Shown: positions 25,713-34,448, counted from the first letter of the stretch. The stretch is DNA of 64,000 nucleotides from Kribbella steppae (GCF_004342025.1 NZ_SLWN01000002.1:248001-312000); one strand, 5' to 3'. Numbers and translations: made by a program. The notes: a model not told the origin generated them from the letters alone.

Positions 25713-26585
25713 GGGGTTACGAGAAATCCGGCGATTGCCGAGCTCCGGGCCCGCATCCGGGACCACTGGGACGACTTCACGCCCGCCTCCCGCGCGGTCT
25801 GCCGGTCGCTGTCGGAGATCTCGCCGGAGCGGCTGCTGTATCTGTCCGCGGCCGAGCTCGGCCAGGCGAGCAAGACCAGCAACGCCACCGTCGTCCGCAC
25901 CCTGCAGTCCCTCGGGTACGCCGGGCTGGCCGAGCTCAAGGACCGCGTCGCCTCACCGTTCCAGCACCCGAGCCGACGGGAGGAGCGGCTGCGGAGCCGG
26001 ATCGAGTCCACCGGCGGGGACCCCAAGCACGTCTGGGACCGGGTGATCACGGAGGCGATCGAGCGGATCGAGTTCCTCAACCAGCACATGGCGATGGACG
26101 CCTACCAGGAGGCGGTCCGGCTGATGCTCGACGCGCGCGAGATCGCGACGTACGGGTTCGGCGCCAACTACGTGGCGGCGGAGCACCTGACGCTGAAGCT
26201 GCGCCGGTTCGGCCGGCGCAGCCGCTGCATCCAGACCGCCGGGTTCCGGCTCGCCGACGACCTGCTCGCGATCGGGGCCGACGACGTGGTGATCGTGATC
26301 GCCCCCGGCCGCCTCGTCATCGACGCGGAGATCGTGATCGACCGGGCCCGCGCGGTCGGCGCCGGGATCATCCTGCTCAGCGAGCAGCTGATCGCCGAAC
26401 GACTGGCCGCCGACGTGACGGTGGCGATCCACGTCCCGAACACGGTCACCGGGATCACCGCGGAGGTGCTGACCACGATCGTCACCACCGACGCGCTGGC
26501 GCAGGCGGTGGCGGCCGCGGACACCGAGCGGACGATGGAGTCGGCGCACACCCTCGAGTCCCTCCGACAGCAGCTGGGATTCTGA
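25674..26585 (+). CDS. RpiR/MurR-family transcriptional regulator
   Basis: A 303-residue regulator. The N-terminal helix-turn-helix region is VCRSLSEISPERLLYLSAAELGQASKTSNATVVRTLQSLGYAG. The C-terminal sugar-isomerase (SIS) domain includes ATYGFGANYVAAEHLTLKLRRFG and DDVVIVIAPGRLV. RpiR SIS domains normally bind phosphosugars, but several members control amino acid or opine pathways. The start is ATG 25674 or ATG 25695 (MADDVTG). Its stop overlaps the next start by 1 nt, and it is divergent from the C45/Opp operon, so it is the likely regulator of both sides. Confidence 0.92.
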   Translation: MGTDDTQMADDVTGVTRNPAIAELRARIRDHWDDFTPASRAVCRSLSEISPERLLYLSAAELGQASKTSNATVVRTLQSLGYAGLAELKDRVASPFQHPSRREERLRSRIESTGGDPKHVWDRVITEAIERIEFLNQHMAMDAYQEAVRLMLDAREIATYGFGANYVAAEHLTLKLRRFGRRSRCIQTAGFRLADDLLAIGADDVVIVIAPGRLVIDAEIVIDRARAVGAGIILLSEQLIAERLAADVTVAIHVPNTVTGITAEVLTTIVTTDALAQAVAAADTERTMESAHTLESLRQQLGF

Positions 26586-27571
26586 TGCTTCCGGTCAGCA
26601 CGGTCGATTACCACGCCGCCGGGGAGCCGTTCCGGATCGTGACATCGGTGGAGATTCCGGGTGCTTCGGTGCCGGAGCGACGGGTGTTCGCCCAGACGTC
26701 GCCGACTGTCGATGCGGTCCGGCAGCTACTGGTGAACGAGCCGCGCGGGCACGCGGACATGTACGGCGGGTTCGTTGTTCCGGCCAACGATGACGATGCG
26801 CATTTCGGCGTGCTCTTCTGGCACAAGGACGGGTATTCGACGGCCTGCGGGCACGGGACGATTGCCCTGGGCACCTGGGCGGTCGAAAGCGGTCTGGTGC
26901 CCGCTTCCCCTGATGGGGTTACGGATGTGGTGATCGACGTACCGTCCGGACGGGTGGTTGCCCGGGTCACCTGTACCGGTGGAGCGGTGTCCGGCGTTGC
27001 CTTTCGCAACGTTCCGTCGTACGTCGCTGGCCTCGGTCTGGCGGTGTCGACGTCGCGTGGGGATGTCGTCGCCGATCTGAGTTTCGGTGGCGCTTTCTAC
27101 GCCTCCGTCCCGGCGTCATCGGTCGGGTTGTCGGTGACACCTGCCTGCTACGCCGACCTCATCGCGGTGGGGCGGGAGATCAAGTGGGCGCTCGACACGC
27201 AGGCCGTCCACCCCGTCGACCCGCGGCTGAACGGTGTTTACGGGACGATCTTCTACGACGACCTGGGTTCCTCGGACAGTGGACCGCACCAGCGCAACGT
27301 CGCAATCTTCGCCGACGGGGAGGTGGACCGGTCGCCGTGCGGCTCCGGTACGTCGGCGCGCCTTGCGCTGCTGTACGACGAGGGCCGACTGGCCGACGGT
27401 CAGGTGCTGCGGCACGAGTCGATCGTGGGGACCACGTTCCTAGGGCGTGTGGTGGAGGTTGTCGACGGTGGGGTGATCACCGAGGTCGAGGGCGCGGCGT
27501 ACCGGACCGGCACGGCCACCTTCACCCTCGACCCCCGCGACCCCCTCGGCACCGGCTTCACGCTGCGCTGA
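26585..27571 (+). CDS. proline racemase-family protein (hydroxyproline/proline epimerase type)
   Basis: A 328-residue enzyme of the proline racemase superfamily. Both catalytic cysteines are present: STACGHGT (first) and DRSPCGSGTSAR (second). Retention of both favours a two-base racemase or epimerase over a trans-3-hydroxyproline dehydratase, where one Cys is replaced. The N-terminal DYHAAGEPFRIVTS and RGHADMYGGFVVP also fit. It is translationally coupled to RpiR. Together with the C45 hydrolase and peptide importer this suggests use of a proline-like or D-amino-acid-containing nitrogen source, which is inference. Confidence 0.9.
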   Translation: MLPVSTVDYHAAGEPFRIVTSVEIPGASVPERRVFAQTSPTVDAVRQLLVNEPRGHADMYGGFVVPANDDDAHFGVLFWHKDGYSTACGHGTIALGTWAVESGLVPASPDGVTDVVIDVPSGRVVARVTCTGGAVSGVAFRNVPSYVAGLGLAVSTSRGDVVADLSFGGAFYASVPASSVGLSVTPACYADLIAVGREIKWALDTQAVHPVDPRLNGVYGTIFYDDLGSSDSGPHQRNVAIFADGEVDRSPCGSGTSARLALLYDEGRLADGQVLRHESIVGTTFLGRVVEVVDGGVITEVEGAAYRTGTATFTLDPRDPLGTGFTLR

Positions 27572-27588
27572 GGGCTAGCATCGGGCGC

Positions 27589-27912
27589 ATGATCTTCATT
27601 ACCGCGAAGTTCCGCGTTCAGCCCGAGCATGCCTCGAACTGGCCGTCCATCAGTGCCGAGTTCACCCAGGCCACCCGGGCCGAGCCGGGCTGCCTGTGGT
27701 TCGACTGGTCCCGTTCCCTCGACGACACCGACGAGTACGTCCTGGTCGAGGCCTTCGCCGACGACGACGCGGCCACGGCCCACGTCACCTCGGCCCATTT
27801 CAAGGCCGCTCAGCAGCACCTCCCGCAGTACCTGGTGGAGACCCCACGCATCGTCAACTTCAAGCTCCCCCAGGACGACTGGTCCGAACTCGGCGAACTC
27901 GCGGTGAAGTAG
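27589..27912 (+). CDS. antibiotic biosynthesis monooxygenase (ABM) domain protein
   Basis: A 107-residue ferredoxin-fold protein of the YgiN/ABM family: ITAKFRVQPEHASNW at the start, ATRAEPGCLWFDWSRSLDD with the conserved Glu-Pro-Gly-Cys turn, YVLVEAFADDDAATAHVTSAHFKAA and a final strand VNFKL. Members act as quinol or aromatic monooxygenases without cofactor, usually as dimers. It lies 17 bp after the racemase gene, but no clear ribosome site is visible. The role here is unknown. Confidence 0.85.
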   Translation: MIFITAKFRVQPEHASNWPSISAEFTQATRAEPGCLWFDWSRSLDDTDEYVLVEAFADDDAATAHVTSAHFKAAQQHLPQYLVETPRIVNFKLPQDDWSELGELAVK

Positions 27913-27918
27913 CTCGTC

Positions 27919-27990
27919 AACCCGCGACTCAACCCGCGACTCACTCCGGGACTCACTCCGCGACTCACTCCGCGACTCACTCCGCGACGA
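27919..27990. repeat. 12-bp tandem repeat between convergent genes
   Basis: Six head-to-tail 12-bp units run from 27919 to 27990: two AACCCGCGACTC, one ACTCCGGGACTC, two ACTCCGCGACTC and a final ACTCCGCGACGA. The array starts 6 bp after the ABM stop and its last unit runs into the 3' end of the SnoaL-like gene on the opposite strand. It could vary in copy number by slippage. Confidence 0.9.
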
Positions 27991-28399
27991 CGACGGTGTT
28001 CTGCGCCGCCGCGATCTGCCAGGTGTCCCCGTTCTTGGCGAGGAAGTAGACCGGGCTGCCGTGTTCGGCCGGCAGCTCGGTGGTCGAGCCGTCGCGACGG
28101 ACGTAGGTCTGGTTGACGTTGACGACGGCTATGTCGGGCCGGACGAACAGCAGGTGGTCCGGGACGTAGGTGGCGTACGAATCCTTCGTCGCCCCGGGCA
28201 GCACCCGGCTGGTGAACTCCGCAATGGTGTCCCGCCCGTACAGCCGCTTGCCGTGCCCCGTCACCCACAGCGCGTCCTTGCGGAACAGTGCGATGAACGC
28301 GTCCACGTCCTCGTTGCTCTGGGCATCCTGTACGGCGTCGACCAGCGCCAGGATCGCATCGACATCGGCCTGACTCGGGATCTGTCCTTCGATCTTCAT
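27977..28399 (-). CDS. SnoaL-like (NTF2 fold) protein, SgcJ/EcaC type
   Basis: A 140-residue NTF2-fold protein with an ALVDAVQDAQSNEDVDAFIALFRKDALWVTGHGKRLYG segment typical of the SgcJ/EcaC family found in secondary metabolism. The end, SPVYFLAKNGDTWQIAAAQNTVVVAE, is the final sheet. It begins 17 bp after a flavoprotein gene on the same strand, so the two are likely an operon. The last codons overlap the 12-bp tandem repeat. The function is not known. Confidence 0.82.
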   Translation of the reverse strand: MKIEGQIPSQADVDAILALVDAVQDAQSNEDVDAFIALFRKDALWVTGHGKRLYGRDTIAEFTSRVLPGATKDSYATYVPDHLLFVRPDIAVVNVNQTYVRRDGSTTELPAEHGSPVYFLAKNGDTWQIAAAQNTVVVAE

Positions 28400-28416
28400 G
28401 CCGCCGATCCTGCTAG

Positions 28417-29505
28417 CTAAACCTCGCTTGAGGTCAACAGGTGTGGTGCGTTGTGCTTGGCGATCTGCCGGACGACGTACGCCGCGTCCTTGCCGACGCC
28501 GCCGACCGTGTGCGAGTTGAACATGTACTGGAACTCCTGGCCCAGCACGTAGAGCCCCGGCTGCCCGGTGACACAGCCTCGCTCGTTGGCGATCCGCCCG
28601 GACGAGTCCAGGCCGGGCAGGTCGATCCAGCCGAAGTCGGGCGTGAATCCGGTGCACCAGATCACGTTGGCGACGTCGAGCAGTACGCCGTCCTCGGTCT
28701 GCGGCCGTCCGTCGACGACACCGGCGATGCGCGGGACGCGTTCGATGCCGACGGCGAGCAGGTCCTTCTCCTTCTGCCGGATCAGGAACTCGCCGTGGCC
28801 CTCGAGCGCCTCGGCCTGCACCTTGCGGCCCGGCTTCTTGTCCTCGGTCAGGATGTGCTCCCACACCCACCAGACCAGCGGGAACATCAGCTTGCCCTGC
28901 CAGCCGCGCATCTCGATCGGCAGGTAGCCGACGTTGCGGCCGGCCAGCTGGACCTTGTGCGTCCTGCCGACCTCGACCCCGATCTCGGCACCGGAGTTCC
29001 CCGCGCCGACAATCAGCACGGTGCCCGGCCGCAACTGTCCGGGGTTGCGGTAGTCGGCCGTGTGCAGTTGGACGATGTCAGGCGAGAGTTCACCGGCGAA
29101 GGCCGGGATCTTCGGCACCCGGTGTACGCCGGTCGCCAGGATGACGTTGTCCGCTTCGAACGACTCGGTGCCCGCGGTGACGCGGTATCCGTCACCCTCG
29201 CGGAACAGTCCGTCCACCTTGGTGTTCAGGCGGATCGGTAGCGCGAACTGTTCGGCGTACCGCTCCAGGTAGGCGACCATCTCGTCCTTCGACGGGAAGG
29301 TGTAGCCACCCCCGAACTTGGCCCCGGGCAGGCTGTCGCGGTTGGCCGGCGTGAACAGGGCCAGCGAGTCCCAGCGGTTCAGCCACGACCCTCCGACCCG
29401 GTCCGCGGCGTCCAGGATGACGAACGGCTTGCCGCGCTCGGCGAGGTGGTACCCGGCCGACAGACCCGCTTGTCCGGCCCCGATCACAACTGTCTCGTAC
29501 CTCAT
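28417..29505 (-). CDS. flavoprotein monooxygenase-like NAD(P)-binding protein (CzcO family)
   Basis: A 362-residue two-dinucleotide-domain oxidoreductase with FAD motif VVIGAGQAGLSAGYHLAE at the N-terminus and NADPH motif VLIVGAGNSGAEIGVEV at about residue 165. RVGGSWLNRWDSLALFTP and a late WCTGFTPDFGW also fit FMO/CzcO-like proteins. It likely oxidises a small organic substrate. It is upstream of the SnoaL-like gene and downstream of a LuxR gene on the same strand, and an inverted repeat lies between it and that regulator. Confidence 0.87.
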   Translation of the reverse strand: MRYETVVIGAGQAGLSAGYHLAERGKPFVILDAADRVGGSWLNRWDSLALFTPANRDSLPGAKFGGGYTFPSKDEMVAYLERYAEQFALPIRLNTKVDGLFREGDGYRVTAGTESFEADNVILATGVHRVPKIPAFAGELSPDIVQLHTADYRNPGQLRPGTVLIVGAGNSGAEIGVEVGRTHKVQLAGRNVGYLPIEMRGWQGKLMFPLVWWVWEHILTEDKKPGRKVQAEALEGHGEFLIRQKEKDLLAVGIERVPRIAGVVDGRPQTEDGVLLDVANVIWCTGFTPDFGWIDLPGLDSSGRIANERGCVTGQPGLYVLGQEFQYMFNSHTVGGVGKDAAYVVRQIAKHNAPHLLTSSEV

Positions 29506-29567
29506 GTCTTCCTCCCTCGTGTTGTATCGAAGGTAGGAATCCGCGCTGCTGTGCCGCGTCGGTGAAA

Positions 29568-29591
29568 GTACCCAACACCGTGAATGGGTAC
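29568..29591. promoter_or_regulatory. inverted repeat between the LuxR gene and the flavoprotein gene
   Basis: GTACCCA (29568-29574) and TGGGTAC (29585-29591) are perfect inverted arms 10 nt apart. The dyad is 63-86 bp upstream of the flavoprotein start and 4 bp after the LuxR stop, both leftward. It could be a LuxR-type operator or a weak terminator. Confidence 0.45.
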
Positions 29592-29594
29592 CGC

Positions 29595-31184
29595 TCAGAC
29601 CAGCTTGTGCTCGAGACCGTACGCCGTCGCGGCAGACCGCGACGAGACGCCGAGCTTGGTGAAGATGTTGCTGACGTGCCGATCTACGGTCCGCTCACTC
29701 AGCACCAGTTGATCGGCGATCACGCGGTTGGTGGCTCCGGTGGCGACGAGCCGTAGTACCTCGATCTCGCGCGGCGAAAGCAGTCCCTCCGGCCTTCTCG
29801 GCTCGGCCACAGCGCCGAGGTTCTCCAGCGTCTGTCGCGCTGTCGATGTCTCGCGGTCCGCCGACTCGTTGTCGCCCAGCGCACGGCAGGCATCCGCGAT
29901 CAGCAACCGCGTGCGAGCTTCCTGGTACGGCGCTCGCAGCTCGACCCACCGGCGCAGGGCAGCGCGGGCCGGCGTCAGTGCGGAGTCCGGGCGGCCTTCG
30001 GCGAGGCGGATCATCGCCTGGGCCTGTTCCTGGAGCGCGTAGACGATCGTGGTACGACACTTGCTCGCGAGATCGGCGAGGGCGTCGACTGCTTTCTCGG
30101 CCGCTTCGAGGTCGCCCGACGCCACCAGGATCTCGGCAGCGGCGAACTGGACCTCCACGCGCTTGGCGTCGTTCTGCGACTCGGAGAGACATCGGCGGAT
30201 CATCGCAGCCGCCGCCTGCACACTGCCCTGCTGCAGCCGTAGCAGAGCCAGTCCGGGCTGCGGGTCATAGCCGAGCCGGCTCGCCTCGGTGAAGCACTCC
30301 TCGGCATCGGCGAAGTGTCCCTGCAGTCGGTCGAGATCCCCACGCACGTACGCCGCGCAACCGGCAGCCCACAAGTCGATGTCGGCTGTGCTCACGCCGG
30401 CCAGATCCTTGCGGGCGTCGGTCCACGCGCCACGCAGTTGCTTGAGCTCGGCCCGACGTACCTTGCACTCGCCGGTGAAGTTGGCCAACTCGGGCTGCGC
30501 GTCGCACCACCGGGTCATCGCGGCGGTCCACTCCTCCGCCCTCCGAAGCTCGTACACCGTCCAGCAGCCGGAGATCGCACCGCAGTAGACGATGCCGGTC
30601 ACCATCGGCGAGAGCGAGCCGGAGGTGAGCTCGACCATGGCCTCGTCCAGCTTCGCCAGGCCGTTCGCCGTACGACCGAGCTCTAGCAGGAACAGTCCTT
30701 CCTGGTGCAGCGCCAGCCCGACCAAGTCCCTGTTGCCAAGCCGGCGCCCGGCTGCGACCGCCTCATTGCTGATCGCCAGCGCCTGCTCCAGGTCTGCTGC
30801 CCCGAAGGCCTCACTCATCCTCAGGACGGCGGCGGGTACCGAGTCGGTCCCGTCCTCCTCGATCAGCCGTGCGGCGCGGGCCAGCCAGCCGCCACCGACC
30901 ACCACGTCGCCGGACACCATCCGCTGAAGCCCGGACCAGAGCGCGGCGGACGCTGCGCCGAGCAGGTCGTGTTGTGCGAGCAACTGCTCGTAGGCGCGCT
31001 CACGGATGGCGTAGTAGTCATCCATCCGACCCAGCAGCATCGCCGCGACGGCATACCGGTCCAGGTCGTCGGCGTCCAGGGTTCCCGCGGCCGCCAACAG
31101 CTCGTACGCCCGCGCCCAGGCCCGTGCGTCGTACGCACTCCTGGCCTCGGCGACAGCGTCCACGTGCCCAGTATCAGCCTCCAT
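29595..31184 (-). CDS. TPR-LuxR family transcriptional regulator (no ATPase domain)
   Basis: A 529-residue protein. Residues 1 to about 440 are helical repeats, for example ARAYELLAAAGTLDADDLDRYAVAAMLLGR and AAAEILVASGDLEAAEKAVDALADLA. The C-terminal LuxR helix-turn-helix is LSPREIEVLRLVATGATNRVIADQLVLSERTVDRHVSNIFTKLGV. No receiver and no MalT-type ATPase is present. The ATG at 31184 starts MEADTGHVDAVAE; a longer frame exists but reads through the preceding small gene. The adjacent flavoprotein/SnoaL pair is a plausible target. Confidence 0.9.
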   Translation of the reverse strand: MEADTGHVDAVAEARSAYDARAWARAYELLAAAGTLDADDLDRYAVAAMLLGRMDDYYAIRERAYEQLLAQHDLLGAASAALWSGLQRMVSGDVVVGGGWLARAARLIEEDGTDSVPAAVLRMSEAFGAADLEQALAISNEAVAAGRRLGNRDLVGLALHQEGLFLLELGRTANGLAKLDEAMVELTSGSLSPMVTGIVYCGAISGCWTVYELRRAEEWTAAMTRWCDAQPELANFTGECKVRRAELKQLRGAWTDARKDLAGVSTADIDLWAAGCAAYVRGDLDRLQGHFADAEECFTEASRLGYDPQPGLALLRLQQGSVQAAAAMIRRCLSESQNDAKRVEVQFAAAEILVASGDLEAAEKAVDALADLASKCRTTIVYALQEQAQAMIRLAEGRPDSALTPARAALRRWVELRAPYQEARTRLLIADACRALGDNESADRETSTARQTLENLGAVAEPRRPEGLLSPREIEVLRLVATGATNRVIADQLVLSERTVDRHVSNIFTKLGVSSRSAATAYGLEHKLV

Positions 31185-31344
31185 GCTCGATCCGGTACTG
31201 CTCCTCGAGCTCCTCGAACCGACCAGGCGCGCCCTCCGCCAGCACAACCTCCCGCCCACCGACAACGCGCCGTACCCGCTCGACTACCTCGCCCGGCGCC
31301 TCGTCGGTCCCGGCGAACCCCCGGATCGTCACCTCAAAAGTCAT
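31174..31344 (-). CDS. small protein overlapping the LuxR start (56 residues)
   Basis: An open frame of 57 codons starts with ATG at 31344 and ends at TGA 31174-31176, 11 bp inside the LuxR gene. The product begins MTFEVTIRGFAGTDEAPGEV and ends FEELEEQYRIEHGG. It is acidic with a plausible beta-alpha pattern and no membrane segment. Overlap with the next gene suggests translational coupling. I do not recognise it. Support is limited to the overlap, a GGGTGG upstream and a normal amino acid composition. Confidence 0.5.
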   Translation of the reverse strand: MTFEVTIRGFAGTDEAPGEVVERVRRVVGGREVVLAEGAPGRFEELEEQYRIEHGG

Positions 31345-31433
31345 CACCCACCCGAACCTACTGAAGGACGCCCCGCAACCACATCAGGGTTTCCCGCGGC
31401 AACTACCCTGACTCGGGATACGACTGGAGGACC

Positions 31434-32215
31434 ATGAGCGGCCTGACTGTTGCCTCACTCAACACCCGGGGCATCCCGCTCCGCGGCTCGCGACTGGGCG
31501 AGCGGTGCACGGCGATTGCCGCAGTGTTCGAAGCGTCCGCGGTGGATGTCGTCAACTTCCAGGAGGTACTGACCTACTACCACCTCCGGCAGTTGGTGCG
31601 ACGTCGTACCGCTTCGTGAACTTCCGCCGCTCGGCGGCCGGGCCGGCCGGCGGGTTGGTGACCGTGTCGCGGAGACCTGTCGCCGGGAGCAGCTACCACC
31701 GCTTCCCGATCCCGTCAGCCGCTGACATGGCCGGACTGCCCCGGCTGTACCGGCTGACGGCGGCCATGAAGGGATCGCTGGTGACCAGACTGGCGGGGAT
31801 CAGCATCGTGAACACCCACCTGCTGGCCAACCGCGACGGCGACTGGTCACAGACGAACCGCTTCTACCGCCTGCACCAGGGCCAGTTGGCCGCGCTCGGC
31901 CAGTACGTCGGCACAGTACAGCAGCCCGCGATCGTGTCCGGCGACTTCAACATTGCCCGCGACAGTTCGCTGTACCGCGACTCCATCCGCGACACCGGCC
32001 TGCTCGATGCCTTCGGCGACGACTGTCCTCCGACGTTCCATGCGGCGTACCTCGAGCCGGGCAAGATCTCGAACTGCATCGACTTCTTGCTGCTCTCGAA
32101 TCCGTCGATCACGGTCGAGGCGGCGGAACTGACCTTCACCGGCGAACTGCCGATGCCCGGTGGTCCGGGGTACCTCTCCGACCACCTGGGGCTGCAGGTA
32201 CGGGTCAAGTTCTAA
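31434..32215 (+). pseudogene. endonuclease/exonuclease/phosphatase-family gene with a frameshift
   Basis: The protein is read in two frames. 31434 onward gives MSGLTVASLNTRGIP and VVNFQEVLTYYHLRQL, containing the conserved Asn and Glu metal ligands, and stops at about 31619. The other frame gives ATSYRFVNFRRSAAGPAGGLVTV onward and ends at 32215, with VSGDFNIARDS and the final SDHLG. Together they form a complete roughly 260-residue EEP-fold protein. The switch is near 31594-31604 and equals one missing base. GGAGG precedes the ATG. It is either a recent loss of function or a sequencing error. Confidence 0.85.
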
Positions 32216-32355
32216 CGCCCGCGTTCGTCGCCCTTGTCCCGGTTCAGTTTCGCCATACCCCAACCCCTTCACGCCGACCCGAGCCACCGCCGCCATCCAG
32301 GCCGGCACCGCCAGCATCCTCCACCACCTCACCGGCATCGTCATCTGGCTCACGT

Positions 32356-32391
32356 AACAAGCGCCCGGAACCTGTGGTCCGGGCGCTTGTT
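32356..32391. terminator. bidirectional intrinsic terminator
   Basis: AACAAGCGCCCGGA (32356-32369) pairs perfectly with 32378-32391 around an 8-nt loop. It lies between the EEP gene (+) and a small membrane protein gene (-), and could stop both. Confidence 0.85.
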
Positions 32392-32403
32392 GCTGCGTGT
32401 TCG

Positions 32404-32577
32404 TCAGCGGCGTCGGCCCCACTTGCGGGCAGTGCCGACACCGGCCAGGTGAAGTGCAACGCACAGAAGACCAGCGGTGAGAAGTGTCTGCGGCGTGAAT
32501 GCGTCGCTGGCCCGGACGTTGGCCCAGTCCAGGATGAGCGCGAGCCCGAAGATAACTGCGGCGATGATCGCGAACAT
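32404..32577 (-). CDS. small two-helix membrane protein
   Basis: A 57-residue protein, too short for most gene finders. It begins MFAIIAAVIFGLALILDWANV (first helix), then DAFTPQTLLTAGLLCVALHLAGVG (second helix), and ends in a basic tail ARKWGRRR. The ATG at 32577 follows AAGGAG with 6 nt spacing, and the frame could extend to 32658 without a site. Helix-loop-helix with a positive C-terminus suggests both ends in the cytosol. The family is unnamed to me; the role is unknown. Confidence 0.72.
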   Translation of the reverse strand: MFAIIAAVIFGLALILDWANVRASDAFTPQTLLTAGLLCVALHLAGVGTARKWGRRR

Positions 32578-32654
32578 CGAATGCTCCTTGTCGGAAGTCG
32601 GGCGGATACCTAGCCAGTACCCACCGCAACTCCCCCACAATTCGAAGGCCGGCT

Positions 32655-34448
32655 TCACTGTCCTGCGCGACGGGCCGCGCCCGGCTGTCGTCTCGGGTCC
32701 TGTCCGTCGTACTCACCGTGCCAGGAGGTCCACAGACTGGCATAGTGGCCGCCCGCACCAACGAGTTGGTCGTGGGTGCCCAGCTCGACCAGTTCGCCCG
32801 CCTCCAGCACCGCCACTCGGTTGGCGTCGTGCGCGGTCTGCAGCCGGTGGGCAATTGCGATGACCGTGCGCCCGCGCAGGACCGCCGCCAGCGACTGCTC
32901 CGTCTCCCGGGCGGTCGTCGGGTCGAGCAACGCCGTTGCCTCGTCCAGGATCAGCGTGTGCGGGTCGGCAAGCACGACTCGCGCCAGCGACAACTGCTGG
33001 GCACGCGCGCCATCGAGGCTGATGACGGCGCCGACCTCCGTGTTCAGGCCTTGCGGCAAGTCGTTGATCCAGCGCGCGCCCAGAGCCTCCAGCGCGCCGC
33101 GCAGTTCCTCGTCGGTGGCGTTCGGTTTCACCACCCGTAGGTTGTCGCGCACCGTGTCGTGAAAGACGTGGTGGTCCTGGGTTATCAGCACTACCTGTTC
33201 GCGTAGCCGGTCCGCCGGGAGGTCCGCCACCGGCGTCCCTCCCACGGTCACCGACCCGGTGCGGGGTCGGTCGAGGCCCGCCAGCAGCCGGGCCAGCGTG
33301 GACTTCCCCGCCCCTGAGGTGCCAATGATGGCCAGCCGCTCGCCGGGCCGCACCACCAGGTCGATTCCACGCAGTACGTCCCGGCCGCCGTCGTAGGCGT
33401 AGCGGACGCCGGACACCTCGATGCGGTCGTCTGTCGGGGACGCAGCAGTCCTGAGCTCCTCGCGCGGTACCTCCGCAAGTCCCTCGATCCGCGCATAGGA
33501 CGCGATCGCGCCCTGCAACTGCTCCACCCACACCGTCAGCGTGTCCAATGGACCCACCAGCTGCCGCATGTACACCGTCGCGGCCACGACCACGCCGACG
33601 CTGACCAGACCGTTCGCGTGCAGCGCCCCACCCACCAGCAGAACACCGACGGCCGGCAGCGCGCACGAGACATCGAACGACGGGAACAGCACCGTCCGCA
33701 GCCGCAGTGTCCGCAGCCGGGCGGCCCTTGCGTCGGCGACTGCTCTGTCTGCGGCCTCTGCGCGTCGGCCTTCCAGTGCGAGCGCCTCAATCGTGCGGGC
33801 GCCCTTCGCGGTGCTCGTGACGACGTCGGCGAGCCGCGCGCCGGTGGCCGCCTCGGTCAGGTAGGCCGGACGGGCACGCCGCAGGTACCAGCGCAGCGCG
33901 GCGCCCACGCCGAGGAAGCACACCAGCCCGCACAGCCCGAGCAGCGGGTTCAGCACAAGCACTGCGGCGATGAGGAACACAGCCTGGACGAGGGCCACGA
34001 GGACCTCGGGCACCGCCCGCCGCAGCGTCAACGCCACCACGGAGGCGTCCGTAGTACCGCGGGCGATCAGGTCGCCGGCGGGCACATGCTCCGCGACAGA
34101 CGGCGGCAGCGCGAGCGTACGCGCCAGGAACCGCTCGCGAACCCGACCCGCCGTGCGCTCGCCGAACCGGTAGCCCACTGCAAGCGCCCACCGCCCTAGC
34201 AGCATCTGCACGACGGTGAACACCAGCGCACCGAGCGCCAGGCGATCCACGGTGCCGAGTACGTCGCCGGAGCCCGCCCGGACTGCGTCGACGATCCGGC
34301 CGAGCAACCACGGCCCGACCAGGCCCGCCGCAGAGGCCATGCCGTTGAGCAGCAGGAGGCCGGCTACGGCGCCGCGGTCCGCGCGTAGGTCGCCCCACGC
34401 CGCGGCCCGAACCAGCTTTGCCCCTGCCACAGGCAGCGTCGCAGTCAC
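32655..34448 (-). CDS. ABC exporter half-transporter A (intact Walker motifs, degenerate signature)
   Basis: A 597-residue fused membrane-ATPase protein. The N-terminal half has six helices (VAGLLLLNGMASAAGLVGPWLLGRIVD onward). The ATPase has Walker A IIGTSGAGKST at about residues 373-383, Walker B HTLILDEATALLDP and H-loop VIAIAHRLQTAHDA. The ABC signature, usually LSGGQ, is replaced by LDGARAQQLSLARVV. It starts inside the stop of its partner (4-bp overlap). With the partner's complementary defects, this forms a heterodimer with a single competent ATP site. The substrate is unknown. Confidence 0.92.
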   Translation of the reverse strand: MTATLPVAGAKLVRAAAWGDLRADRGAVAGLLLLNGMASAAGLVGPWLLGRIVDAVRAGSGDVLGTVDRLALGALVFTVVQMLLGRWALAVGYRFGERTAGRVRERFLARTLALPPSVAEHVPAGDLIARGTTDASVVALTLRRAVPEVLVALVQAVFLIAAVLVLNPLLGLCGLVCFLGVGAALRWYLRRARPAYLTEAATGARLADVVTSTAKGARTIEALALEGRRAEAADRAVADARAARLRTLRLRTVLFPSFDVSCALPAVGVLLVGGALHANGLVSVGVVVAATVYMRQLVGPLDTLTVWVEQLQGAIASYARIEGLAEVPREELRTAASPTDDRIEVSGVRYAYDGGRDVLRGIDLVVRPGERLAIIGTSGAGKSTLARLLAGLDRPRTGSVTVGGTPVADLPADRLREQVVLITQDHHVFHDTVRDNLRVVKPNATDEELRGALEALGARWINDLPQGLNTEVGAVISLDGARAQQLSLARVVLADPHTLILDEATALLDPTTARETEQSLAAVLRGRTVIAIAHRLQTAHDANRVAVLEAGELVELGTHDQLVGAGGHYASLWTSWHGEYDGQDPRRQPGAARRAGQ

